DNA from: Thereva unica
Lineage: Eukaryota; Arthropoda; Insecta; Diptera; Therevidae
Reading direction: 5' to 3'
DNA: 64,000 nt
Assembly (NCBI GenBank): GCA_949987705.1
Contig: OX465282.1
Coordinates: 61,253,922 to 61,317,921, forward strand
A model generated the notes under the pieces. It saw only the letters and a list, made by a program, of their open reading frames with translations, was not told the origin of the DNA and did no database searches. Positions 39,067 through 49,368 of the stretch are shown here, in pieces. The translations under genes were made by a program, and so were the position numbers. Within the stretch, counting starts at the first letter, position 1, and every line of letters starts with the position of its first letter.

Positions 39067-40101
39067 ATGCTATATACTCGTTTATAAAAGCAAGTGTAGT
39101 TTGCTAGTATGCAAGAGGAAAAAATTGTAAAAATTAGCAGAAAACGAACGCAGCTATTGTTATTCATGACATATAATGCAGCAAAATCCTTCAATCGTCT
39201 CATTTTTCTAATAATGAATAGTGAAAATTAATCACAGTGCCACGAAAGGAAACATCGATTGGTAAATCTCAACAGGACAGGTGAGACAAATGGCAGCAAC
39301 TAGTGGCTGAGACAAATGAAAAACATATGATTGTAAGATAAACTAAACAAAGCTTTTACTTCCAATATCTGTTGAAAGACACAGCAGAGCTTCTAATTTT
39401 AGAGCAGCTGAAACATCTGCATGGCGCGACGCACGCTTATAAGACAAACGAACAAAATTTAATAATTATACGACTTCGAGAATGAGAAGATTTTAAGATG
39501 GAAGCATTCAATTACAATTAAGATCACGAATGAACTGGCCATGCACCCCAATATTATGATTGTTCCAATGGATAAATTTTGCCATTATTAAAATTTTAAA
39601 AAGCCCCTGGAATGTGCTGTTACAATGGCAAAGTAAATTTCCACAAGTGAGAGATCCCCCTGAGTCAATTGGTGCTTACTTTTTCATTAAAATATTTTTT
39701 GCTACTTCTTTTATCAAACTTGATGGTGCAGCCCACCGGGTTCTAGCTAGTTATTTTATACTTTTTAGTTTATCTTATTTACGCATATTTAAAAACTGCT
39801 TTTATTATTTTATATTTATTAGTTTATCTAATGAAAGCTTTTTTTTACTGAAAATTCTAAAAGCGGTGTATTAATCAATGTAAAGCGCTCCATCTAGTAG
39901 ACAATGGATTTTAAATCTAAAAGTTTTACATTCGGAATTTTAAAAGCTTGCCGCTTGAATTTCCCTTTTTGTGGAGCAGGAAAAGTATGTCAGTTTAGGC
40001 GTTTAATGTGTAAATGCAGCTTAGAAAGTAAGTAAGTAGTTTGTGCTAAATAAGATTGTGGTCTAAAACAATATAGAGAATTCATTTCAAACTGCTACTT
40101 T
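39067..40101. other. No gene recognised
   Basis: AT-rich sequence. GAACGCAGCTATTGTTATTC at about 39150 resembles the right end of the MITE at 40105-40526 (GAACGCAGCTATTGTG), so a related terminus may lie here. No coding region is supported. Confidence 0.4.
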
Positions 40102-40104
40102 ATT

Positions 40105-40526
40105 AGCTGCGTTCCATTGGGCAATATTTGCTACTCCGGAGTACTACCGAGGACCTCCAACTACCCCTGTTCTTGTTTTGGGGGATTTCACTCCTAGTAG
40201 TAGAAACGCATGAAATTTCCGACAGGTTTTCAAGCTTTAGCTACTTAAAAATAGATGGCCTTTTGTTTTTTCAGTTAAAATAAACTGTCAGATTAATTAT
40301 TATATGGGGTACTATTTTTAAAATAAACAAAACAAGTAACAGTTTAAAGTGAATAAAATAAATAACAGTGGAATTTAAAAAATTATAAAATGGATAATAT
40401 TGATAGATATAATACGGTAAGATAAAAAAATTATTTTATTATAACCATTTTTACTTGTTTATCAAAAATCGCGTTCCATTGGCCATGTACTCGGGAGTAG
40501 AAAAAATCTCCCAATGGAACGCAGCT
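40105..40526. mobile_element. MITE, 422 bp, TIR AGCTGCGTTCCATTGGG, TSD ATT
   Basis: AGCTGCGTTCCATTGGG at the left is repeated in inverse at the right end, and the similarity continues (CTACTCC.GAGTAC). ATT occurs at 40102-40104 and 40527-40529. A 3-bp TSD points toward PIF/Harbinger-like mobility. It has inserted into or beside the open frame at 40527-40762. Confidence 0.75.
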
Positions 40527-40762
40527 ATTGTGAAAAGTTTGCGCTTATGGAATGTGTGAATTTCAATACACAAAAAGCTGTAAGTGTCAACTTTCAAGGC
40601 AAAAACTATGATATTTTGAGAAAACAATTGCATATAACACAGAACTATGTGGACTACAAACTGTACATGAAAGACAACTCATCCTTACTTGTTTTAGAGC
40701 AAAGCAGTAATAAAATTTTATTCTGTTTGCCTGAAGCTTTCCGTTTGAATAATTGCCCTTAG
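40527..40762 (+). other. Short open frame of unknown origin, possible exon or TE gene scrap
   Basis: The frame reads YCEKFALMECVNFNTQKAV, then LRKQLHITQNYVDYKLYMK and ends at LPEAFRLNNCP. It has normal amino-acid composition and is open for about 80 codons in AT-rich DNA, better than chance but not proof. With the MITE excised the frame extends about 10 codons leftward before a stop. I do not recognise the protein. It may be a fragment of a decayed gene. Confidence 0.3.
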
Positions 40763-41112
40763 GCTCTGTGCCAAAATAGAAACTCAAATGTTAATTTGTA
40801 TGGAAAACTCATTTCAAGTTACTAATTTGACTTTCGGCGGTTTGCGTTTGCTATGGAAATGTGTAAATTATTTTACTCATTTCGTTTTTACTTTAATCAA
40901 GTCAGCCGTTAAATAAATTTAAAAAAGTAAACAAATAATAACAATAAATTGTAGAAAAAAGGATATTCAAGAAAGACGTAACTTAAAGTAATAAGTTTAT
41001 TGCTATGCTAACGGAGTGGGCTACAATCCACAAATGTTTTGAGAAAAATTTTATTCAAACAAAGCTATGAATTTTTTTCAACCCAAATATGCTTGTCCCA
41101 TTATTTTAATAT
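40763..41112. other. No gene recognised
   Basis: AT-rich flank of the Ty3/gypsy element. The last four bases (ATAT, 41109-41112) are its left TSD copy. Confidence 0.5.
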
Positions 41113-41288
41113 TGTGATGATTATGCGCCATCTGTTTGTCGAGAGGATGAATCAACGATTTTCGGTTGTTGTCTGAACTAAGCATTTAAGTACTAAACTA
41201 AAATTGGAACGCGCGATAAGTGAAGACAACTTCAAGCTCCTGAACGAAAAGAATAGAACATACCACTAGGCTCGAGAAAAAGGACTCG

Positions 41289-41303
41289 AGAAGGTTCCAG
41301 AAA
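41289..41303 (+). promoter_or_regulatory. Consensus heat-shock element in the LTR
   Basis: The sequence AGAAGGTTCCAGAAA contains three alternating GAA/TTC/GAA units at perfect 5-bp spacing, the consensus binding site of the HSF trimer. It lies about 22 bp upstream of the TATA box and is also present in the 3' LTR at 46967-46981. Heat inducibility is inferred, not shown. Confidence 0.7.
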
Positions 41304-41324
41304 GTAGACAATGGTAGAACTGCC

Positions 41325-41332
41325 TATATAAA
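41325..41332 (+). promoter_or_regulatory. LTR TATA box (TATATAAA)
   Basis: TATATAAA is followed about 25 bp downstream by TCAGTCAGT at 41351, a good insect initiator. Transcription of the genomic RNA should start there. Confidence 0.75.
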
Positions 41333-41616
41333 AGCGCCTGGCAGCCGCTATCAGTCAGTTTTTGATTGAAAAGGCGATAAAAGTGTTCCAAAGCGATAAC
41401 AGTGAAAAGTGGTGATTTAAAAGAGAATTATAAAGCGATAGATAGAATTTAATAGTGCGAGTTATTAAAGTGAAAGTGATTATAGTGAACTGTAAGAATT
41501 GTGTTTGTAATTAAATTGTGTTTTGGTTTGTGATTAATAAATACTTGTGTGGATAATTAAAAAGTGCATTCCTTAATTAATCCTACGAATCCATTAAGCC
41601 GTAAAAACGTAACAAT

Positions 41617-41635
41617 TGGTGTCAGAAGTGGGATT
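41617..41635 (+). promoter_or_regulatory. Primer-binding site, tRNA-Leu type
   Basis: TGGTGTCAGAAGTGGGATT starts 2 bp after the LTR and is complementary to the 3' end of insect tRNA-Leu (…CCCACTTCTGACA plus CCA). It would prime minus-strand cDNA. Confidence 0.85.
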
Positions 41636-41726
41636 AATTAAGAGATAAGTGAAATAAGTGAGTTTTTAAAATAATTGTGACCGGAATTTAATTTTTGTGA
41701 GTGCGAACTAAAGACATATTAACAAA

Positions 41727-42947
41727 ATGGGTCGAAAATTAGTTGATTTGCGTACTGTGGAGTTGAAAACAGAACTAAGTAAACGCTCGTTGTCAACGGT
41801 GGGTGCTAAAAGTTCCTTAACCGCGCTGCTTCGAGAAGCTATGGTGAACGAGGGAAAAGATCCTGAAACCTACATTTTTGAAGCCGAAGTAGAAGCGGAG
41901 CCAGAAGAAACGACAGTGAGTATGGCAGAACTTTTTAAAACATTGATGGTGATGAAGGAAGCGCAAGAACGGTCATCAGCAGCGCAAGAACGTGCATCGG
42001 CAGAGATGAAAGAGGCGCAAGAACGGTCATCGGCAGAGGTGAAGGAAGTGATCACGGCGGAAGTGTTGGCGTTAAAAGATGAACAGAAATTGTTAGCAGT
42101 AGCTCATGAACGCTCGTTAGCAGAACTCAAAGAGTCTATGGAAGAACAGAGAAACCAGATGGAGCAGAAATTCGAACTAATGTCACTCTCTGTTGATAAA
42201 AAGCTGGATAACGTAAAGGAAAATGTGAGGAATGATCTGGAAAATCTCGAATCTTCCATTAAAGCAAATGTAGAGAATGATCTGGAAAAGCTCGAAAATT
42301 CCATGAGGGAAAATGATGAAAAGTTGAAGATTGAGCTAGAATCGGTCAGAGCCGAGCTAGAAAGGGTAAAGATTCACCACCCAGCGACAGCATCACATGA
42401 AGTCATCGGAGCAAGGAAACTGCAGCCTCCAACTTTCGACGGGCAAAGCCCATGGCCTACTTATAAGCTCCAATTCGAAGCAGCAGCAACAGGCAATTAC
42501 TGGACTGAGGAGGAAAAAGCAACGGCCTTAACGTTGTCACTAAGGGGCACAGCAGCAGAAATATTGCAGTCAATACCAGCAGAACATCGCAACAGCTACG
42601 GGTTCTTAGTTCAAGCGCTGGAAATGCGTTACGGTGATCAGCACATGCAAGAGGTTTATCGACTTCAACTTCGCAATCGACTTCAAAAGCCAGGAGAAAC
42701 TTTACAACAACTATGCGCAGATATCGAGAGGTTAGTGCATCTGGCTTATCCTAGCTTTGGACAAGACTACATCAACGAAGTAGCAAGAGAGACTTTCCTT
42801 AACTCTTTTGCTGACCGGGATCTACAACAGGCAGCCAGATTGGCCGGAAAGAAGAATACCGCAGAAGTTTTGGCTTATGCTCTGGCATACGAGGCAAGCA
42901 TCAAGAAGTGCAGTCCGCCTCAGAGAGATCCACACAACAGAGGATAG
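41727..42947 (+). CDS. Ty3/gypsy Gag (capsid part) with SAP-like N-terminus
   Basis: The protein has 406 residues. Residues about 5-40 (LRTVELKTELSKRSLSTVG, then a basic-hydrophobic helix) resemble a SAP DNA-binding motif. Residues 70-215 are a long charged coiled coil containing repeats of AQERSSA and two copies of N(V/L)..DLE.LE.S. The capsid-like domain follows from about 230: LQPPTFDGQSPWPTYKLQFE, then YGDQHMQEVYRLQLRNR. The frame ends just before the zinc knuckle, which lies in another frame. Gag would package the RNA. The start at 41727 is the first Met after the primer site. Confidence 0.9.
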   Translation: MGRKLVDLRTVELKTELSKRSLSTVGAKSSLTALLREAMVNEGKDPETYIFEAEVEAEPEETTVSMAELFKTLMVMKEAQERSSAAQERASAEMKEAQERSSAEVKEVITAEVLALKDEQKLLAVAHERSLAELKESMEEQRNQMEQKFELMSLSVDKKLDNVKENVRNDLENLESSIKANVENDLEKLENSMRENDEKLKIELESVRAELERVKIHHPATASHEVIGARKLQPPTFDGQSPWPTYKLQFEAAATGNYWTEEEKATALTLSLRGTAAEILQSIPAEHRNSYGFLVQALEMRYGDQHMQEVYRLQLRNRLQKPGETLQQLCADIERLVHLAYPSFGQDYINEVARETFLNSFADRDLQQAARLAGKKNTAEVLAYALAYEASIKKCSPPQRDPHNRG

Positions 42948-43179
42948 TTGCAACAGAATGAATGCAACGGAGGTACGCGGTCGACTCCGATGCTGGAACT
43001 GTAGCGAACCGGGTCATTTGCAAAGGAATTGCAGAAAGCGAAGGAGAGCAGAGTCTCCCGAAAATAGGAGTGGCGGAACTTGCTGTGAAAAATGCGGACA
43101 TCGGCAGAAAGGTGACCAGAGGGAGGCCGAAAACAATGACTCCGTGTCTCCCCGCAGACAGCAGCAGGGAAACGAATAA
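42948..43179 (+). CDS. Gag nucleocapsid zinc knuckle (shifted frame)
   Basis: In the frame open from 42808 to 43179, the segment after the gag stop encodes CWNCSEPGHLQRNC, a CCHC knuckle for RNA binding, followed by a basic patch (RKRRRAE) and CCEKCGHRQKG. The upstream half of this frame overlaps capsid in the wrong frame and is a shadow. The knuckle should be continuous with gag, so an indel of one base (or a translational frameshift) occurs at about 42920-42950. Confidence 0.75.
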
Positions 43180-43190
43180 AGACTAACTCC

Positions 43191-43586
43191 ATGGGGCGGG
43201 AGTTAGTCGGGGAAATCGAAGCCCCCGGTGTCATCATCACCACTATAAAACAACTGCAGCGTAGTGGCAACAGCCTGGTCATCGATGGAAAGATTGGAGC
43301 GGAAAAATGCACAATAACTGTAGACACTGGTGCTTCAAAATCTGTTATCCGGGCTGACATGGTCGGCAATAAATGGCTGAAAGACGCACGACAATACAGA
43401 CTGAAAACTGCAACAGGAGAGCCAGTACGATTACACGGGGAAATTATGTTGGATGTGGTTCTTGCTGACATTGGATTTTCACATTCATTCCTGGTAGCTG
43501 ATATAACAGACGAGTGTATTCTCGGTCTGGACTTTATGAAAGCACATAAAATTCTACGACATTGGAGAGGAAATACTGAGATATGA
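43191..43586 (+). CDS. Ty3/gypsy aspartic protease
   Basis: The catalytic box VDTGASKSVI is followed by the flap region and the C-terminal ILGLDFM box, the usual organisation of a retroviral-type aspartic protease that cleaves Gag-Pol. The frame is shifted relative to both the nucleocapsid and the pol frame. Its own stop at 43586 follows a one-base break near 43555, after which homology continues in the pol frame. Confidence 0.85.
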   Translation: MGRELVGEIEAPGVIITTIKQLQRSGNSLVIDGKIGAEKCTITVDTGASKSVIRADMVGNKWLKDARQYRLKTATGEPVRLHGEIMLDVVLADIGFSHSFLVADITDECILGLDFMKAHKILRHWRGNTEI

Positions 43587-46500
43587 CAACAAGGAGATTC
43601 CAATGGCCACAGGATCCACTTGTTATTCGCAGCTTAAAGTCGTCGCTCGTGAAGATACCGTGCTTCCTCCGTGTGCTGAGAAATTGGTACGGGCGATAGT
43701 CGATGGTGATCCCGGGAGCTACCGATTTTACCTTATAGAACCAGAAGCAACGGAACAAAGCAAAAATATAGCAATTGGAAAATGTCTGGTGAGCATCGAC
43801 GACAAGAAGGAGGTATTCGTGAGAGTGCTAAATACTAACGAACGAGAAGTACGATTGAAGAAGGATACGGTTTTGGGGAAAGGAGAACCGGCAGAACAGA
43901 TTACATTAGTGGAGTGCGCTAACATCGAAACGGTTCCAAAACCAAAGCCAAAGGCCACGAAATTAGTAAACGCAGTGCTCTCGACTAGTTGTCTTGAACA
44001 AAAACAGTATCTCCAGGCAAGGAAATTAGTAGAGGATTTCAGTGATATCTTCGCCATGAGAGATGATGACTTTGGGAAAACGGACATCGTTCAACACAGG
44101 ATCGACACCAAAGATGCCCAGCCAATTAAACAACCGCCGAGAAGACTACCACTAGCCAAGCGGGAAGAGGCAGCCGGTATGATTGAAGATATGAGAAGAC
44201 AAGGCCTTATAGAGGAGTCGAAAAGCCCTTGGATGTCTCCCGTGGTTCTAGTCAGAAAGAAAGATGGCAGTACAAGATTTTGCGTGGATTATCGGCGGTT
44301 AAACGACATCACTAAAAAGGACAGCTACCCATTACCTCGAATCGATGACACACTGGACACTCTCTCTGGAGCTAAATGGTTTTCTACCTTGGATCTTAAG
44401 AGCGGCTACTGGCAAGTCGAAATTCACCCGGAGGACCGAGAAAAGACAGCCTTCTCTGTAGGAAACGGCCTGTGGCAGTTTACAGTCATGCCGTTTGGAT
44501 TGTGTAATGCTCCAGCTACATTCGAACGACTGATGGAATGCGTCTTGCGAGGACTGACATGGAAGACTTGTCTGGTTTATTTGGACGATATCATCGTCGT
44601 TGGAAAAAGTTTCGAGGAACATCTGGGCAATCTACGAGAGGTTTTCCAGAAGTTGAGAACTGCCCAACTGAAACTCAGTCCTAAAAAGTGCGTACTGTTC
44701 AGAGACCAAGTCAACTATCTCGGACATGTGGTTTCATCCAATGGAGTTCAAACAGATCCTGAGAAAATAACAGCGGTTAAGAATTGGCCCACACCGAAGG
44801 ATAAACATGAACTTCGAAGCTTTTTGGGACTTGCCACCTATTATAGGCGTTTTGTCAGAAATTTTGCCGACATAGCTAGGGAATTACATAAACTGACAGA
44901 AAAAGGAAAACCATTTATCTGGACAGAAAAGTGCGAGGAAAGTTTCAACACACTAAAACGAGGACTTTGCCAAGCACCAATACTTACATATCCGAAGCCA
45001 GGGGAAAAATTCATATTGGACACAGATGCGAGTAATGTCGGAATTGGTGCAGTGCTATCACAAAACTTCGAAGGGCAGGAAAAGGTCATAGCTTACTACA
45101 GTAGAGCGCTGTCAAAATCGGAGCGGAATTACTGCGTCACAAGGAGAGAACTGTTGGCAATCGTGGACTCAACTAAGCACTTCCACAAGTATCTCTATGG
45201 GCAAAACTTCATCCTTCGAACGGATCATGCAGCATTAAAATGGCTGATGCAATTTAAAAATCCTGAAGGACAAGTGGCAAGATGGATCGAGAGACTTCAG
45301 TCCTACGACTTTAATATAGGCCACAGAAAAGGAGGAAACCATGGAAATGCAGATGCACTCTCCCGGCGACCCTGCGTAAAAGATTGCAAACATTGTGGGC
45401 GTATTGAGGAAAAGTGTCAAAGGACAACCGTTGAGCCAACGACAGGATGGGACGACCAGGGCCTCCGAGACGCCCAACGCGACGACCCAGATATTTCTTC
45501 GATTCTGGCATGGAAGGAATACGAGGAGAAGCCTGAATGGAAGGATATTGCAGAAAGAAGCGAAACCCTGAAGAGCTATTGGGCCCAATGGGATTCATTG
45601 CACATCGAGCGAGGAGTGTTAAAGCGCAAATGGGAAACCGCTGACGGTACCTCTCACCGAATGCAGGTGTTAGTCCCTCGCAGTAGAATAAGAGATATTC
45701 TCGAGGAGTGTCATAATGGCGCGTCAGGAGGACATCTGGGAGTCAATAAAACTTTGGCAAAAATAAGAGATAGATTCTATTGGCTTCACATGCGAGACGA
45801 TGTTGCAGACTGGTGCCGTAAATGCACAACTTGTGCCAGCAGCAAAGGCCCTCGAGTAAAAACAAAAGGAGAAATGCAGCAATACAACGTGGGAGCCCCA
45901 TTTGAAAGAATTGCAATCGATGTGGCGGGACCTTTTCCAGCATCAGACCGAGGGAATCGTTACATTTTGGTGGTTATGGACTACTTCAGTAAGTGGCCCG
46001 AAGCATATGCCATTCCAAACCAGGAAGCAATCACTGTTGCAGAGGAATTAGTGAACAATTGGATCTGCAGATTTGGTGTTCCTCATGAGCTTCATTCTGA
46101 CCAAGGGAGAAATTTCGAATCTCAAGTTTTTCAAGAAGTATGTAAGATACTCGGAATGAAGAAGACCAGGACGACGCCCCTTCATCCCCAATCCGATGGA
46201 ATGGTAGAACGATTCAACAGGACAATGCTAGAGCACTTAAGGAAAGTCGTTAGCGAGCACCAGCGCGACTGGGACAGTTATATCCCTATTTTTCTAATGG
46301 CATACCGGACAGCAGTTCATAATTCCACAGGACAAACCCCTTCTAGTGTGATTTTTGGAAGACAAATCCGGCTGCCAAGCGACTTGAAATTTGGGACACC
46401 TGTGGAAAGCAAAGAATCTACTGGCGGTTATACAGGTGAACTTCGTGATAGACTTGCAGATATCCACCAGCTCGCAAGGAGGAATCTCAAGATAGCCAGT

Positions 46501-46779
46501 GACAGGATGAAAACAAGGTACGACCTCCGAGCAAACTGTAGCGGATTCCAGGAAGGTGACCTCGTTTGGCTGTTCAACCCTCGAAGACGGAAAGGCAAGT
46601 CTCCGAAACTTCAGCGTCAGTGGGAGGGGCCCTATAAAATCCTAACACGGATCAACGACGTGGTCTACAGGATTCAACAAGGACCCAAAGCAAAGAAGAA
46701 GATTGTGCACATAGACAGGCTGTGCCCATATCATCAGCCGGATCCAGGATGGACAACTGTTCGGGACGAACAGTCCTAA
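43587..46779 (+). CDS. Ty3/gypsy Pol: reverse transcriptase, RNase H, integrase
   Basis: A 1058-codon frame is open from 43603. RT: FCVDYRRLNDITKKDSYPLP, STLDLKSGYWQVEI, and the catalytic box VYLDDIIV. RNase H: LDTDASNVGIGAVLSQ, YSRALSKSERNY and LRTDHAALKWL. Integrase: the HHCC finger (H…GHLGVNKTLAKIRDRFYW…CRKCTTCA), the DDE core (IAIDVAGPFP, LHSDQGRNFES, a Glu in DGMVERFNRTM) and a GPY/F module (WEGPYKIL). All catalytic residues that I can check are present. There is no chromodomain and no env after it. The first codons (43587-43602) overlap the protease tail in homology. Confidence 0.95.
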
Positions 46780-46790
46780 GAAGGGGGCAA
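46779..46790 (+). promoter_or_regulatory. Polypurine tract
   Basis: AAGAAGGGGGCAA abuts the 3' LTR and would prime plus-strand DNA. Confidence 0.85.
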
Positions 46791-47263
46791 TGTGATGATT
46801 ATGCGCCATCTGTTTGTCGAGAGGATGAATCAACGATTTTCGGTTGTTGTCTGAACTAAGCATTTAAGTACTAAACTAAAATTGGAACGCGCGATAAGTG
46901 AAGACAACTTCAAGCTCCTGAACGAAAAGAATAGAACATACCACTAGGCTCGAGAAAAAGGACTCGAGAAGGTTCCAGAAAGTAGACAATGGTAGAACTG
47001 CCTATATAAAAGCGCCTGGCAGCCGCTATCAGTCAGTTTTTGATTGAAAAGGCGATAAAAGTGTTCCAAAGCGATAACAGTGAAAAGTGGTGATTTAAAA
47101 GAGAATTATAAAGCGATAGATAGAATTTAATAGTGCGAGTTATTAAAGTGAAAGTGATTATAGTGAACTGTAAGAATTGTGTTTGTAATTAAATTGTGTG
47201 GATAATTAAAAAGTGCATTCCTTAATTAATCCTACGAATCCATTAAGCCGTAAAAACGTAACA
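46791..47263 (+). repeat. 3' LTR (473 bp) with a 29-bp deletion
   Basis: Identical by eye to the 5' LTR except that 29 bp, including AATAAA, are missing between two short TTGTGT repeats at about 47198. The loss probably arose by slippage or recombination between these repeats. The heat-shock element (46967-46981) and TATA box are intact. Confidence 0.95.
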
Positions 47264-47319
47264 ATATCAATTGGAAAAAGATATCATCATCATTGCGCTC
47301 CTTTAATCCCTCATGGGAC

Positions 47320-47985
47320 ATAGGGCGGAGTCGCCCTCCAGCGGACTCTGCGCGACAGCTCTCAGCTCCGACCAGGATCTCCCAGTTGTTGTGGCTTCTG
47401 CTAGTAAGGCTCTCCTCCAAGTTGTTCTAGGTCTTCCGACTCGACGGGATCCTTGTGGATTCCAGTCAGGGGCCTGTTTGGCTAGATTTTCGTTTTCGCG
47501 TCACAAGGTGTGGCCAACTCGATTCCATTTGCTTCGCCTGATTTGGTCGCCTATCCTTTCTTGGCCGGCATGGCGCCATAGTTCTTAGTTTGAAATTCTA
47601 TCCTGCCAGCGGATTTTTAGGATACGACGCAGGCATCTGTCTTGTAGGCGCCCTGTGATGAATTGGGTGACTTTCCATGTTTCGCAACCGTACAAAAGTA
47701 CTGCCTTAACGTTGGAGTTGAACAGCCGCAATTTGGTGGTAGTGGTAGTTGAGATCTCCGTTGATCTCCATATGCGGGACAGGCATGCATATGCGCCTCG
47801 TGCTTTATTTATTCTGGAACTGACATCTTCTTCTGCATCGCCATTTTCGGCAATAATACTACCGCGATAGCAGAATTTATCAACCAGTTCCACGTCACGG
47901 TTATTCAGCGCAGTCCGTTCAATGGTGTTTGCATTACTCCGCATTCCTTTAGTTTTAGTCGGATTTAGCCCGACCGAAGATCAAA
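47320..47985 (-). pseudogene. RTE family B, RT C-terminal part
   Basis: The frame at 47585-47944 reads RDVELVDKFCYRGSIIAEN, INKARGAYACLSRIWRS, TKLRLFNSNVKAVLLYGCET and LRRILKIRWQDRISN, the region after the catalytic box. Beyond it, other frames encode the terminal CPMRD-type C-terminus. No catalytic residues are present. Confidence 0.75.
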
Positions 47986-47989
47986 ACTG

Positions 47990-48436
47990 TGCATCTCTTT
48001 CAAAATTAATATTGTCCTTGGTTTTGGAGTAACAAGTCTTAATGAAAATGGAAACAGATTTGTATGAAAAGTTTAATCATTATTTGGAAAAGTTATTTTG
48101 CTTGTGTGATACCAAATTCTGTAACACAAGTAAGTAATTGTAATAAAAATTGTATTTGTTTACAAAACTAATATAACAATATATAAATAGATTGTCTTGT
48201 CTTAACAAATTGTTGTTTTGTGTTGATAAGAAAAAAAAAATATTATTCCACGTAAAATAGCTTGTGAATAAATGTTTTTGTGTGGTCTTTATGAGTTTTG
48301 AGTTTTCCGTTTTTATAAAAGAAAAATAAAAACATCGTCCTATGTAAGCAAACAACGATATCTGATATATAATTTAGTGTGCAAAAATAAATAATAAAAT
48401 AAACAGTTATATATAAATGCAAAAAATAATATAGCC
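47990..48436. other. AT-rich insert between the two halves of the RTE copy
   Basis: No coding domain, TIR or tandem repeat. It replaces the missing RT core. It may be an insertion accompanying a deletion, or the two RTE halves may be separate insertions flanking older DNA. Confidence 0.4.
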
Positions 48437-49190
48437 CTGGTTTCTTTCGACCTAACCGATGCTCGTTTCCGCAGCCGTCAATATAGCGCCCTTTGTCGTA
48501 CTCCACAGATCTTCAAAATTTGTGTCGTCAGAAACGGTTTGTTGGTTTAATATTTGTTGCAGGTTTTCAGTAAACTCTCGCTTTTTAACGCTCCCCCGCA
48601 GAAGGTTTACGTTAAACCATCTACGTTTTCTAGCATCGTGTTGAACGTTTCTGATTGCGCCGATTTTAACGCGAATAGTTACTACAACAAATGGTGGTCG
48701 CTTCCAGTGCCTGCTCCACTGAAGCTCCACATCCTCCAGAATAGTTTTCCATCTGCGGCTGACAGCCACGTGATCTATCTGATTTCTCGTTCTACCATCG
48801 GGCGATACCCAGGTGTCTTTGTGTATCTTCTTGTGGTAAAAGTAAGTTCCACCTACCATGAGTTGGTGTGAACTACAGAAGTCAACGAAAAGCTCACCGT
48901 TGTTATTAGATTAAGCCCCTTGATTTTCAATTGTTTGTTCAAGGCCGAATATAAGAAGGACTCACCGTTTGGGCAGATATGTTCCCCCGCATCGGGCCAT
49001 CTGGTCTCGCGAAGTCCTATTGATTTTATACCGATTTATTTCGTTGAGGACTTCATCCAGCCATCCCTCAGCAAGCAGTGTTCTCACATTCCATGATCCC
49101 ACTCGTGTCCTTATTCGAAAAGGAAAGGTCGTCGTCATTTTGTCCATCCGGTTCCACGGCATTGTTTGCCGATTCGTAGCAATGGTGTTT
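48437..49190 (-). pseudogene. RTE family B, endonuclease remnant
   Basis: Frames at 48962-49162 (RVGSWNVRTLLAEGWLDEVL) and 48452-48859 (MVGGTYFYHKKIHKDTWVSP, RNQIDHVAVSRRW, then AILTAAETSIG) match the family B endonuclease at 33902-35151 in order. The segment encoding the catalytic GDLNAQ box between them is deleted (about 48870-48955 is a short remnant). The copy stops matching near 48437. Confidence 0.75.
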
Positions 49191-49368
49191 TTTATGGAAG
49201 CGGGCAGCTAACCCTCAGCCCAACTGACTTAAATCTCTGTTTTGTGGCGCAGGGAACTCGCCATTCGCCCGTCTCCCGTTAGCTCTTTCCGAAGAAGTAC
49301 CCCAGGGGGCACCGTGCGGAGGTGGGATTAGGATTTGCTAGCAGGTCTGGTTGGTGTTCGTCTACAGT

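Larger units (their letters stand above)
41113..41614 (+). repeat. 5' LTR (502 bp)
   Basis: Begins TGTGATG and ends GTAACA. The U3 part holds a heat-shock-type element (41289-41303) and a TATA box; R probably starts near 41352. AATAAA at 41536-41541 is the likely polyadenylation signal. Confidence 0.95.
41113..47263 (+). mobile_element. Ty3/gypsy LTR retrotransposon, complete structure, recent
   Basis: The order is 5' LTR, tRNA-Leu primer site, gag, nucleocapsid knuckle, protease, RT, RNase H, integrase, polypurine tract, 3' LTR. ATAT is duplicated at 41109-41112 and 47264-47267. The LTRs appear identical apart from one 29-bp deletion in the 3' copy, so the insertion is young. There is no env-like gene. 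The gag-pol frame changes at three places, which may be mutations or assembly errors. The right end lies 17 bp from an RTE 3' tail. Confidence 0.95.

Noticed and set aside
42808..42950. First half of the 42808-43179 frame as extra Gag protein
   Set aside because: It overlaps capsid coding sequence in a different frame; only the part after the gag stop carries the zinc knuckle.
42920..43603. 227-codon minus-strand frame opposite the protease
   Set aside because: It is antisense to nucleocapsid and protease and has no domain.
46779..47263. Possible env gene downstream of the Ty3/gypsy pol
   Set aside because: Pol ends at 46779 and the polypurine tract and 3' LTR follow directly; there is no room for an env frame.
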